Shown: positions 36,019 to 44,003 of the stretch, piece after piece | Layout of the letters: every line of letters starts with the position of its first letter | How positions within the stretch are numbered: the stretch's first letter is position 1 | Source: Paradesertivirga sp965650335 | Lineage (GTDB): Bacteria; Bacteroidota; Bacteroidia; Sphingobacteriales; Sphingobacteriaceae | NCBI GenBank assembly: GCA_965650335.1 | Contig: CBFGOI010000019.1 | Span: forward strand, 1 to 54,877 | Length of the DNA: 54,877 bases | Direction of reading: 5' to 3' | Made by a program: the position numbers and the translations under genes | The notes under the pieces: model-generated | What the model was told of the DNA's origin: nothing | The model's database searches: none | What the model saw: only the letters and a program-made list of their open reading frames with translations

Positions 36019-36987
36019 TTAGACGGTAATTTTTTCCTGGGGGATAAAGTAGCCGTTTTCATCCTCCAAAAAGCTCATCGGCATTTCAGGGTTTTTAATT
36101 ATTTCCAACAGAAGAAAGCCCCAGGGCTTCCAGAAATTTTCCAGAACCTGTCCGTACGTTTTTGCCTGCCAGATATCATACACGGGTCTGCTGCTTATTC
36201 TTAAAGGCATGGCTTCAATAAATATCGCTTCTTCGGTAGGAATAATGATGTATTCTGGTAATCGGTTAAATAAGTATGCAGAGTAGAAAAACCTGGCGCA
36301 CAGTTCTTCAAATTGTATGGGCTGAAGTTGATTTTCCGAAACTTTGTCCAGTATCTCTTTGTGGTGAATTAAACTTTCACCGTTATCCTGTAAACTCGCG
36401 ATAATTCCAAAGTCGTTCATCCGCAAGGAAAAAACCAGTGTATTTATTTCATCGCGGTAGCTGAATGTGTCTTCGTCATTCTTAACCTTGAATATTTTAA
36501 TACTCCATGGAGCGACGCCTTCGAATTCAACATTTTGAACCAATGATTGAAGCATGACATGCAGGTTGCTGAATTTATGCGCAATGGCTTGGGAGAACGA
36601 AAATTCTTCTCCAATTGCTCGCTGCTGACGCATTCCGGCTCGAACCTCCCAATGAATAATGCCATAAACCTGTTTGGCGATCCATTGAAAAAGCTTCACT
36701 TCTTCCAGCTCTTTTACGGCAGAGTACCCATCGTTAAAGGCTGTCTGCATTTCATCATCTAAAGTATCAATAGCAGAGAAAGCTTCTTCGGAAACCGGAA
36801 TTGTAATGTCCTGGTATGAAGCAATCCTTTCATCCAGCATTTTGAAGGGCTTTTCGCTGAGATGAAATTGTTTAAGCACCCATTCCGGAAACACAGTTGT
36901 TTGTTTCGTGGCTGCTTGTCCGGTTAAATAACAAACCTTATCCGAAAAGTTATACCTGTCAAACGGGCGAAAAAGTGCTTTACTCAT
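36019..36987 (-). CDS. Conserved-looking cytoplasmic protein, function unknown
   Basis: I do not recognise this 322-residue protein. It has no signal peptide or membrane helix and is rich in aromatic and acidic residues. The N-terminal part contains KVCYLTGQ and PEWVLKQF, a helical middle (about 75-130, with FNDGYSAVKELEEVKLFQWIAK) and an alpha/beta C-terminal half with FEGVAPWSIKIFKVKND and LPEYIIIPTEEAIFIEAMPLRIS. Codon use resembles its neighbours, so it is a real gene. It converges with the rhomboid gene (64 bases between). A -7 box ends five bases before its ATG. Confidence 0.75.
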   Translation of the reverse strand: MSKALFRPFDRYNFSDKVCYLTGQAATKQTTVFPEWVLKQFHLSEKPFKMLDERIASYQDITIPVSEEAFSAIDTLDDEMQTAFNDGYSAVKELEEVKLFQWIAKQVYGIIHWEVRAGMRQQRAIGEEFSFSQAIAHKFSNLHVMLQSLVQNVEFEGVAPWSIKIFKVKNDEDTFSYRDEINTLVFSLRMNDFGIIASLQDNGESLIHHKEILDKVSENQLQPIQFEELCARFFYSAYLFNRLPEYIIIPTEEAIFIEAMPLRISSRPVYDIWQAKTYGQVLENFWKPWGFLLLEIIKNPEMPMSFLEDENGYFIPQEKITV

Positions 36988-36992
36988 TCTTG

Positions 36993-37000
36993 CAAAGGTA
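36993..37000 (-). promoter_or_regulatory. -7 box (TACCTTTG) for the 322-residue unknown protein
   Basis: TACCTTTG on the minus strand is followed by CAAGA and the ATG at 36987. The expected start of transcription would fall within a few bases of the ATG. Confidence 0.55.
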
Positions 37001-37058
37001 CAAAGAGCAAAGGGTTTTGATGGCTAAATAGCATCTGTCTGATTATTTTACATACAGA

Positions 37059-37724
37059 TTATTTGGAATAATACGAACGGATTTCGCGAGAGAGCCTGTC
37101 AAGCATCTCCTGGTTAGAAAGTGCCAATAAAATATCATCCGTTAAGGGCTCCATAGGCGGAAACGCTGCACTGTATACTGAAGGGTCGAGCGCCCTTGGA
37201 TCTCCCTGGATATTGGTTACATAAACATTGTCGATATTTAAATTGCTGTTGAAACTTCGTTTAAAAGTTTTTCCTGGCTTGCCCTTAATAATGAGATTGG
37301 TATTAAACAAGGCAGAGGTCCTGATTCGGGATTGCACTATATCAGCCGTAGCGGAGACCGTCTGGAAAATTGCTTTTCCGGAAGCATCCGTTCCTGTTTG
37401 AACATTTCTGCGAAATACCCGCCGTGATATTCTGGTTTCGGGCGGGAAAGCAGTGTAGCGGTCTATGTCAATCGTAAGATTTATCGCCGCAGTATCAGCG
37501 TCTTCGGTCAGATCCAGATCAACAACATTGAAGTCTTGCAACCTGTCTTTCACTTTAAATACATAAATATCCAAATTCACCCCGCTAAGCTGAGGTTCAT
37601 TTGTTTGAACAGTGATGGCGATGGGCACAATGGGTTGTGGAGGTCTGTTCCGGTTTATGCCACACGCTGCTATAAAGCTGGTTAGCAAACAAAAGACAGA
37701 GACGAATTGAATGCGACTTTTCAT
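37059..37724 (-). CDS. Putative lipoprotein, function unknown
   Basis: The 221-residue protein has a lipoprotein signal (MKSRIQFVSVFCLLTSFIAAC), so Cys21 would be lipidated. The mature part is mostly beta, with LSGVNLDIYVFKVKDRLQDFN, many Thr/Asp/Ile strands and a helical end (LLALSNQEMLDRLSREIRSYY). The strand pattern and the lipid anchor would fit a periplasm-facing outer-membrane protein, possibly of the LPS-assembly LptE-like size class, but no motif confirms that. An ATG nine bases earlier (37733) is also possible. The gene is divergent from the epimerase gene. Confidence 0.65.
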   Translation of the reverse strand: MKSRIQFVSVFCLLTSFIAACGINRNRPPQPIVPIAITVQTNEPQLSGVNLDIYVFKVKDRLQDFNVVDLDLTEDADTAAINLTIDIDRYTAFPPETRISRRVFRRNVQTGTDASGKAIFQTVSATADIVQSRIRTSALFNTNLIIKGKPGKTFKRSFNSNLNIDNVYVTNIQGDPRALDPSVYSAAFPPMEPLTDDILLALSNQEMLDRLSREIRSYYSK

Positions 37725-37779
37725 CTTAGGCATTTATTAAAATACAATAAACTCTATAAATTGTGCTTCATATTTTATC

Positions 37780-37787
37780 TAAGTTTG
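37780..37787 (+). promoter_or_regulatory. -7 box (TAAGTTTG) of the dipeptide epimerase gene
   Basis: TAAGTTTG is followed by AATC and the ATG at 37792. A TTG at 37761-37763 could be the -33 element (16 bases between). The spacing predicts a leaderless or nearly leaderless message. Confidence 0.55.
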
Positions 37788-37791
37788 AATC

Positions 37792-38805
37792 ATGATTGTC
37801 AGCTATTGCCCGTTCGAGTTAAGCCTTAAGTATCCGTTTAGCATCTCAGGCTTTTCTCGAACATCTACACCCATCATGATCGTCGAGCTAAATCATGAAG
37901 GGTTCAAAGGACTTGGAGAAGCATCGATGGTGCCTTATATGGGAGAGAGCATTGAAACGGCGAAGCGGTTCCTGTCAAAAGTGGATCTTGGGTGGTTGAA
38001 ATACCCTTTCAATTACGACGACACAATTAGGTATCTGGACACTATCGAAGCTGGTCATCCAGCTATCAAGGCCGGTATTGATATAGCTTTGCATGATTTA
38101 GAGGGGAAGATAAACAACACGCCCTGCTACCGTCTATTCGGATCAGATCCGCAGAGAATGCCTTTAACTTCGGTCACTATCGGAATGGACTCGTCCGAGA
38201 TTATTATTAAAAAAGTAATGGAGGCGGACTTGGCCCGGGTGCTTAAAGTGAAGCTGGGGGCGGAAGAAGATAAGAATTTGATCGAGACGATTCGTTCTGT
38301 TAGCAATAAACCCATTTACGTAGACGCCAACCAGGGCTGGACCAATAAAGAAAAAGCGCTCGATTTTATTTATTGGTTAAAAGAAAATGGTGTAGAGCTG
38401 ATAGAGCAACCCATGTTGAAGACAGATATACAATCTAACGCGTGGCTGACAGAGAGAAGTCCGCTTCCGATTATAGCAGATGAATCTGTACAACGTTTTC
38501 GGGATTTACAATTTGTAAAGGATGCCTATCATGGTATTAATGTAAAATTAATGAAGAGTGCAGGCATGCATGAAGCTTTTTTGATGATTAGGCGAGCGAG
38601 GGAATTGAATTTGAAAGTTTTGATAGGCTGCATGAGTGAAACAAGCATTGCAACCCTGGCCGCCGCTGCCTTAGCTCCCCTTTGCGATTGGGCCGATATT
38701 GACGGACCATTTTTAACCAGTAATAATCCTTTTGCTATGCCTGACTTTAAAAATGGGCGATGGGTGTTGACGGAAAAGGCTGGTTTAGGATTGGCTGAGG
38801 AATAG
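37792..38805 (+). CDS. Dipeptide epimerase (L-Ala-D/L-Glu epimerase type, enolase superfamily)
   Basis: This 337-residue enzyme epimerises L-Ala-D-Glu from recycled peptidoglycan or related dipeptides. Enolase-superfamily landmarks are all visible: the catalytic KxK in LKVKLG, the metal ligands Asp in YVDANQGW, Glu in LIEQPM and Asp in IADESV, and the second catalytic Lys in NVKLMKSAGM. The N-terminal capping domain opens with SYCPFELSLKYPFSISGFSRTS-like sequence expected for this subfamily. The length is typical. It is transcribed from its own promoter and may serve cell-wall recycling along with other peptidases of the window. Confidence 0.9.
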   Translation: MIVSYCPFELSLKYPFSISGFSRTSTPIMIVELNHEGFKGLGEASMVPYMGESIETAKRFLSKVDLGWLKYPFNYDDTIRYLDTIEAGHPAIKAGIDIALHDLEGKINNTPCYRLFGSDPQRMPLTSVTIGMDSSEIIIKKVMEADLARVLKVKLGAEEDKNLIETIRSVSNKPIYVDANQGWTNKEKALDFIYWLKENGVELIEQPMLKTDIQSNAWLTERSPLPIIADESVQRFRDLQFVKDAYHGINVKLMKSAGMHEAFLMIRRARELNLKVLIGCMSETSIATLAAAALAPLCDWADIDGPFLTSNNPFAMPDFKNGRWVLTEKAGLGLAEE

Positions 38806-38911
38806 AAGTCCGCTCACTTACTCTTAAACTATTTTCTTTTTAGAACTTAAAACTCTCTCAATTTGTTGGTATTTCAGCGATGAGGTTAGGAGTCTCATTA
38901 CGGCATCTATA

Positions 38912-39742
38912 ATGCTCCATAATTCTTTGATTGTGAATGAATCGGCTATTATCCGGGTTTATTACGAGGACAGAATCAATTCAATTGAATCTATTCTGAA
39001 AAAGCCTCGTGGTAAATTCTCCGAAAAGGATTTTCATAACCTACGTGTTGAAATCAAAAAGGTGAACGCAGTGTCTGAACTTGTTTATCACTGTTCTGTG
39101 GATTTTCAAAAGGAGAAGTTTCTTAAAAGTTTTCAGAATGTTTTCCGCAAGGCTGGTAAAGTCAGAGTCTTAACTCTAGAAATATCGATGCTAAAAAAGC
39201 TTCGGGTATCCAGTTTGCTTAAGAAGTATGTAACCCGATTAAAAAAGCGGCTTGAAAAGCGGAAAGACAGTTTCTTTTCTGTTGTTCGTGGAACTCGTGG
39301 AAAACTGCACAAGAGATACGGCATTATTCTCCCTTTTTTCAACAGGATAGATAAAACTGAGGTGAATCGGTTTTTGGAGATGAAAAGAAGGGAAATAAAT
39401 GAATTGATAGGAAACAAGGTTCTAAAAGTGGAAAATGCTCATCAACTTCGCAAGCTGTTGAAGGAGTTTTTTTACACGGCATCTATATTCGAATTGAAAA
39501 GTCCATGGTTCAAAGAAATGGACCATTTTCAGGAGCTACTGGGTAACTGGCATGATGATGACGTGATGGCTGAGTATTTACAAAAGAAGCTGGAAACGGG
39601 CAGGCCAAATAACAAAGAAGTCAATAGTATTAAGACGGTGAAACAGTTGGTGTCTTATGAAGGTCAACAGCTCTTCAAACAAATAAATGTGAGAATAGGA
39701 GTCTTTCATCAGCCGAAAGAACCCTTAGATATAAGACTTTGA
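38912..39742 (+). CDS. CHAD-domain protein
   Basis: CHAD domains are helical bundles with conserved His and basic residues that bind polyphosphate. This 276-residue protein shows the pattern: FHNLRVEIKKVNAVSELV near residue 42, AHQLRKLLKEFFYTASIF near 178 and LLGNWHDDDVMAEYL near 212, with very high Lys/Arg content between (for example KKRLEKRKDSFF). No CYTH triphosphatase domain is fused or adjacent, so it is a stand-alone CHAD protein. Polyphosphate binding is known for the family; a role in this organism is not shown. Confidence 0.87.
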   Translation: MLHNSLIVNESAIIRVYYEDRINSIESILKKPRGKFSEKDFHNLRVEIKKVNAVSELVYHCSVDFQKEKFLKSFQNVFRKAGKVRVLTLEISMLKKLRVSSLLKKYVTRLKKRLEKRKDSFFSVVRGTRGKLHKRYGIILPFFNRIDKTEVNRFLEMKRREINELIGNKVLKVENAHQLRKLLKEFFYTASIFELKSPWFKEMDHFQELLGNWHDDDVMAEYLQKKLETGRPNNKEVNSIKTVKQLVSYEGQQLFKQINVRIGVFHQPKEPLDIRL

Positions 39743-39753
39743 CAGTAAAACGA

Positions 39754-39781
39754 TAAGCTCTCTTCTGATTTTATGAGCTTA
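39754..39781. terminator. Weak bidirectional hairpin between the CHAD and small membrane protein genes
   Basis: TAAGCTC (39754-39760) pairs with GAGCTTA (39775-39781) across a 14-base loop, between convergent genes. There is no good T tract. Confidence 0.35.
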
Positions 39782-39800
39782 CCTTGTGTCACGTTTCTGT

Positions 39801-40061
39801 TTAACTCCCTAATTCTTGCGACAGGCTTTTTAACTCTTCCAGCTCCTTGGTATATTCTTCAAATCTTTTACCGTTCCGTTCTTTAAAAGCGCCAAGTTTA
39901 AAAGCAACAAATATCATGGCTGCAGCGATTAAAACAGGAATCAAGGTTTCGATTGAGCCTTCCCAAAACCCCATACGATCAATTTTTCTGGGCAGGAAAG
40001 AAAGAGGGAACAGTATAATTGCACTTAGAATTAATTTCTGAAACTGGGATAAGATCTCCAT
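39801..40061 (-). CDS. Small two-helix membrane protein next to a sigma-factor stub
   Basis: The 86-residue protein has two membrane segments (about 9-24, LILSAIILFPLSFLP, and 40-57, IPVLIAAAMIFVAFKL) and a charged helical tail (RFEEYTKELEELKSLSQELGS). Its start overlaps the 3' end of the truncated ECF sigma gene in another frame. In many Sphingobacteriaceae a small membrane protein follows an ECF sigma gene and may act as its anti-sigma or accessory factor; that this is one is inference. It may be an orphan left after the sigma factor decayed. Confidence 0.55.
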   Translation of the reverse strand: MEILSQFQKLILSAIILFPLSFLPRKIDRMGFWEGSIETLIPVLIAAAMIFVAFKLGAFKERNGKRFEEYTKELEELKSLSQELGS

Positions 40062-40183
40062 AATTGCAGTACCATTTCCTGGAAAAGATCTTTCTTATCT
40101 TCTTCCTGATGGCAATACAAATTGGAAACCTTGAACAGAATTCCACGATGCTTATTTATCATCTCGATAAATTCTTTTTCCAT
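40031..40183 (-). pseudogene. Truncated ECF-type RNA polymerase sigma factor (N-terminal stub)
   Basis: This 50-codon frame starts MEKEFIEMINKHRGILFKV and continues NLYCHQEEDKKDLFQEMVLQ, then LWRSYPSFRN and a stop. This is the start of sigma region 2 of ECF sigma factors: KxIIYKV, DxxDLxQE and LQLWRSYxSF are its hallmarks. A full protein would have about 160-180 residues with regions 2.3, 2.4 and 4, which bind DNA. All of that is missing; the sequence jumps directly into the membrane-protein gene. I infer a deletion of about 300-400 bases. Confidence 0.72.
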
Positions 40184-40358
40184 CTCATTTTTTTGAAGAG
40201 TTAGTCGCAGGTGCCCCCGGAAAATTACAAGATCGGGAAATAAATGATTGTATGACAGTACAATGTAGACGTACTAAAGTTCTGCTTTTTGATTATTTTA
40301 GAGTTAACAAAAAGCTCTTGAGTATTTGCACAGTTCAGGGTTAAATAACCACCGCACC

Positions 40359-41528
40359 ATGAGACGGATTTTGCCAATGATCGTCATATCACAGTTCTTT
40401 TGCACTTCGCTGTGGTTTGCTGGCAACGCAATTATGCCCGACATTGTAAAAAATTTCAATCTCAATCCAGGTTTTTTAGCCCATCTCACCAGTGCAGTGC
40501 AATTTGGTTTTGTATCCGGTACCTTGGTTTTTGCGCTATTGTCTATCTCGGACCGTTTTTCTCCTTCGCTGGTTTTTTTTATTAGCTCGGTTGTTGCAGG
40601 GCTGTTTAATCTTGGAATGAGTTTCGACGGTATCCACTCAACCGGATTACTGCTAGTTCGGTTTTTCACAGGGTTCTTTCTCGCCGGAATTTACCCGGTG
40701 GGAATGAAAATAGCGTCCGATTATTACAAGCAGGGTCTTGGAAAATCACTGGGCTTTTTGGTCGGAGCTTTAGTTTTGGGAACAGCATTTCCCCATTTAA
40801 TAAAAAGTTTTACGGCAGAAGTTCAGTGGAAGTATGTTGTTTTTTCAACCTCGGCTCTGTCAGCTTCTGGTGGACTTATAATATTTCTTTTTGTTCCAAA
40901 CGGACCCTACCGCAAGTCAGTTCAAAAAATCAGTTTTACTGCGTTTTTGAAAGGATTTAAGGATAAAAGTTTTCGTGCTGCTTCAATTGGATATTTCGGA
41001 CATATGTGGGAGTTATATGCTTTCTGGGCATTTGTGCCTGTAATATTGAGCAGTTATAACAGGTATTATCCTGAAGCAGACTTAAATGTTCCTTTTTTAT
41101 CTTTTCTGATAATTGCATCTGGTGGACTTGCATGTGTTTCCAGCGGTTTACTTTCACAGTATTTTGGAGCGAAGAAAATAGCTACAATCTCCTTGATGTT
41201 ATCCTGTCTGTGTTGTTTGCTTTCCCCGCTTTTTCTGTTGAGTAGTTCCGCCTGGCGGCTGATTATTTTCTTGTTTTTTTGGGGCCTTGTGGTGATAGCT
41301 GATTCGCCTTTATTTTCAACCTTAGTGGCCCAAAATGCCCCGGAAGAAGTTAGGGGAACTTCGCTTACGATCGTTAATTGTATTGGATTTTCGATCACCA
41401 TCGCCAGCATTCAGATGATTAATCAGATGTCAATAAACATAGATAGCCGCAATGTTTACATGCTTCTTGCTATAGGGCCCATATTGGGGCTCAGTGCACT
41501 GCTTAAAAACAAAGGGGAGGTCGGTTGA
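40359..41528 (+). CDS. Major facilitator superfamily transporter
   Basis: The 389-residue protein has about twelve membrane helices. The N-terminus (FFCTSLWFAGNAIMPDIV) and the FFTGFFLAGIYPVGMKIASDYY segment at helices 4-5 are usual for MFS drug/metabolite exporters; a short cytoplasmic loop (GPYRKSVQKISFTAFLKGF) lies between the two halves. Substrate is unknown; a related subgroup in Bacteroidetes is labelled as cyanate or sugar transporter without proof. The ATG at 40359 fits the first helix better than an in-frame TTG at 40326. It stands alone. Confidence 0.88.
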   Translation: MRRILPMIVISQFFCTSLWFAGNAIMPDIVKNFNLNPGFLAHLTSAVQFGFVSGTLVFALLSISDRFSPSLVFFISSVVAGLFNLGMSFDGIHSTGLLLVRFFTGFFLAGIYPVGMKIASDYYKQGLGKSLGFLVGALVLGTAFPHLIKSFTAEVQWKYVVFSTSALSASGGLIIFLFVPNGPYRKSVQKISFTAFLKGFKDKSFRAASIGYFGHMWELYAFWAFVPVILSSYNRYYPEADLNVPFLSFLIIASGGLACVSSGLLSQYFGAKKIATISLMLSCLCCLLSPLFLLSSSAWRLIIFLFFWGLVVIADSPLFSTLVAQNAPEEVRGTSLTIVNCIGFSITIASIQMINQMSINIDSRNVYMLLAIGPILGLSALLKNKGEVG

Positions 41529-41578
41529 TTTTATTTGTCGCAGCGCAAGTTCGAAGTCTTTTGTAGGATTAAATTTTA

Positions 41579-41586
41579 TAGATTTG
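41579..41586 (+). promoter_or_regulatory. Candidate -7 box (TAGATTTG) for the GH43 gene
   Basis: TAGATTTG matches TAnnTTTG, 61 bases before the ATG at 41648. A TTTG at 41560-41563 might be the -33 element, though the 15-base spacing is short. Confidence 0.45.
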
Positions 41587-41647
41587 TTTATAGCATGCTG
41601 AACTAGCGTTTCCGTTGCGTGCCCTGAACAAATTTTTAAACCGAGAC

Positions 41648-42703
41648 ATGAGATTTTTTCTATTTACATCAATTCTTCTTCCTTTATTTTTCAATACAAG
41701 CCTCGCTCAAAAAAGCAAAAAGGTACCACAGGAGAAAGATATGAGCGCTTACCTGATGGTTTATTTTAAGGATGATACTCATGGATTGTATATGGCACTC
41801 AGCAAGGACGGCTACACCTTTACCGATGTAAACAAGGCCAAACCAATCATAGCCGGCGACACCATTGCATTACAAAAAGGAATTCGGGATCCGCATATAT
41901 TCCGTGGTCCAGACGGTGTGTTCTATATGGCGCTAACAGATTTGCACCTTTTTGCAAAAGAAAAAGGCTACCGCGATACAGAATGGGAACGCGATCAAGC
42001 CCTTTACGACTGGGGCAACAATCGCTCTCTTGTGCTGATGAAATCAACGGATTTGATTAACTGGAAGCACACAATTCTTCGCGTTGATCAGGCGTTTCCG
42101 AGTTTGGCCGAAATAGGTTGTGCCTGGGCTCCGGAAATTACATACGACGAAGTGAAGAAGAAGCTTATGCTTTATTTTACGATGCGCATTAAACACGGAC
42201 CAACAAAGTTGTATTACACGTACATGAACGACGAGTTCACCAAGATGGAAACGGAACCAAAGTTATTGTTCGAATACCCCAGGCAAAAACAAGTTCTGGA
42301 TGCTGACATTACTAAGGTTGGGAATAAATACCATATGTTCTATGTAGCGCAGGAGGGTAAATCAGGAATAAAACAAGCTGTTTCGGATTCAATAAACACA
42401 GGCTATGTATTCGATGACCGTTGGTACGATCCTGAACCAAAAGCTTGCGAAGCGCCAAATGTTTGGAAGCGTATCGGCACCAATAAATGGGTGTTGATGT
42501 ACGATATATTTAGTATTACACCTCATAACTTTGGGTTCAGCGAAACTTCTGACTTCGTGAACTTCACTAATCTGGGACGGTTTAACGAAGGAGTGATGAA
42601 GACCACCAACTTTTCCTCGCCAAAGCATGGCGCTGTTATTCATTTAACTAAGAAAGAAGCAAAAAGGCTGGCTAAGCGCTGGGGCCTTAAGATGAGATTT
42701 TAA
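41648..42703 (+). CDS. Exported GH43-family glycoside hydrolase
   Basis: This 351-residue enzyme has a signal peptide (MRFFLFTSILLPLFFNTSLAQ) and a five-bladed propeller pattern. The three expected acidic residues are visible: Asp in GIRDPHIFRGPDG (base), Asp in VLDADITKVGNKYH (pKa modulator) and Glu in ACEAPNVWKR (acid), together with GCAWAPEITYDEVKKKLMLYF. GH43 members cut arabinose- or xylose-containing side chains. The exact substrate cannot be told. The start is set by the signal peptide; the frame extends 11 codons upstream to a TTG. It is not in an obvious polysaccharide locus. Confidence 0.88.
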   Translation: MRFFLFTSILLPLFFNTSLAQKSKKVPQEKDMSAYLMVYFKDDTHGLYMALSKDGYTFTDVNKAKPIIAGDTIALQKGIRDPHIFRGPDGVFYMALTDLHLFAKEKGYRDTEWERDQALYDWGNNRSLVLMKSTDLINWKHTILRVDQAFPSLAEIGCAWAPEITYDEVKKKLMLYFTMRIKHGPTKLYYTYMNDEFTKMETEPKLLFEYPRQKQVLDADITKVGNKYHMFYVAQEGKSGIKQAVSDSINTGYVFDDRWYDPEPKACEAPNVWKRIGTNKWVLMYDIFSITPHNFGFSETSDFVNFTNLGRFNEGVMKTTNFSSPKHGAVIHLTKKEAKRLAKRWGLKMRF

Positions 42704-43033
42704 CAGCAGCAAGAGGATGACTGCTAATAGTTGAAAGACCTATAAATCTATTCCGATTTTATACCCCGAACCACAGCTCCTGACGCGATGTGCTGCTCGT
42801 ATAGTGCCATCAATGATCGTAGGGCCCTAATGGAAATCTTGTGAGGACGTTTGGAGTCCTTGCTCCAGAGATCATGCCTTTCAGAAAAAATCAAACCAAA
42901 ATTGAGTAGCTGCGTACAAGCACTCAGCACGATATTAGGTAAGGCCTATATTGTTAATTTACACCAGCTTATAATTATATATTCTTTCGCTCGTTTTCAA
43001 TGTTATTATTAAGCCTGTTAATGGGCATACTCT
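42704..43033. other. Intergenic region, 330 bases, possible decayed gene on the minus strand
   Basis: No firm gene lies between GH43 and DedA. On the minus strand 42748-42930 is an open frame of 60 codons starting with GTG; its end (RALRSLMALYEQHIASG, then VVRGIKSE) faintly resembles the LGxLIALYEHxxFxxGxIW helix region of glucose-6-phosphate isomerase. The match is too weak to name it. The last 60 bases are AT-rich and probably hold the DedA promoter. Confidence 0.35.
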
Positions 43034-43744
43034 ATGGAATACATTCACCCGATTTTAGATTTTCTTCTTCACATTGACACACAGATTGCTGCGATTAGCC
43101 AAACCTACCAGGTTTGGACTTATCTTATACTCTTTCTGATAATTTTTGCCGAAACCGGATTGGTGCTCTTCCCTTTTTTACCCGGCGACCCTCTTTTGTT
43201 TGCCGCAGGCGCTGTGGTGGCGTCTGGCGACAGCGGAATAAATATTTATATTTTGTGCCTTGTATTGTTTATTGCAGCCTTAGCTGGTAATCAAACAAAT
43301 TATATGATTGGAAGGTACACTGGCTCGCGAATATTTAAGCCCGGAAACAGGATATTAAAGCCCGCAAACTACGCCAAAACCCGACTTTTCTTTCGAAAGC
43401 ACGGAGGAAAAGCAGTTATATTCAGTCGCTTTTTTCCGCTTCTGCGAACCTTTGTACCTTTTGTTGCTGGCGTTGGGAAAATGTGCCCCCGTTTATTTTC
43501 GATTTATAATTTAATAGGAGCATTTGTGTGGATAGCCGGTTTTCTTGCTTTAGGGTTTTTGTTCGGAAACCTGACTATTGTTAAAGAAAACTTCGCGGTG
43601 TGTACCGCTGCTATATCTGCTATTACCACTTTGCCTCCTCTGATTGCTGGAATTTCAGCTAAAATTTCTAAGAGAAGAAAAGTGAGCGGTAAAAGCCTGG
43701 GCGTTTTACGCCCCCCGAAACCCATACTTGAGGTTTGTGATTGA
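43034..43744 (+). CDS. DedA-family membrane protein
   Basis: The 236-residue inner-membrane protein shows the SNARE-associated/DedA signature: FAETGLVLFPFLPGDPLLFAAG, GNQTNYMIGRYTG, then FFRKHGGKAVIFSRFFPLLRTF and PFVAGVGKM. DedA proteins include lipid flippases that recycle undecaprenyl phosphate or phosphatidylethanolamine and affect membrane potential and antibiotic tolerance. The C-terminal tail (KRRKVSGKSLGVLRPPK) is basic. It stands alone with a terminator 24 bases after its stop. Confidence 0.93.
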   Translation: MEYIHPILDFLLHIDTQIAAISQTYQVWTYLILFLIIFAETGLVLFPFLPGDPLLFAAGAVVASGDSGINIYILCLVLFIAALAGNQTNYMIGRYTGSRIFKPGNRILKPANYAKTRLFFRKHGGKAVIFSRFFPLLRTFVPFVAGVGKMCPRLFSIYNLIGAFVWIAGFLALGFLFGNLTIVKENFAVCTAAISAITTLPPLIAGISAKISKRRKVSGKSLGVLRPPKPILEVCD

Positions 43745-43767
43745 TTATTGCTAAATGGTCAGGATAG

Positions 43768-43801
43768 AAAAAGGGAAATGCATTATGCGCTTCCCTTTTT
43801 T
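43768..43801 (+). terminator. Rho-independent terminator of the DedA gene
   Basis: AAAAAGGGAA (43768-43777) pairs with TTCCCTTTTT (43791-43800) and ends in T. The rest of 43802-44003 shows no gene or clear signal. Confidence 0.85.
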
Positions 43802-44003
43802 GGTTTAATATCTATACAGCTTATTGAACGAAATCAAAAAAGATTGCAAATGTTGATTGCTTAATTTGCTCATCGGCACAGCCCTTTGTCGAGCGAATTT
43901 ATTTGCTTTTTCAAGCCCTAGACGCTGAAAAAGAGACTTGCATAAAACAATTTTCCACAATTATCTGTAATACAAAATTCCTAAAACATCTACCGACACA
44001 CAA

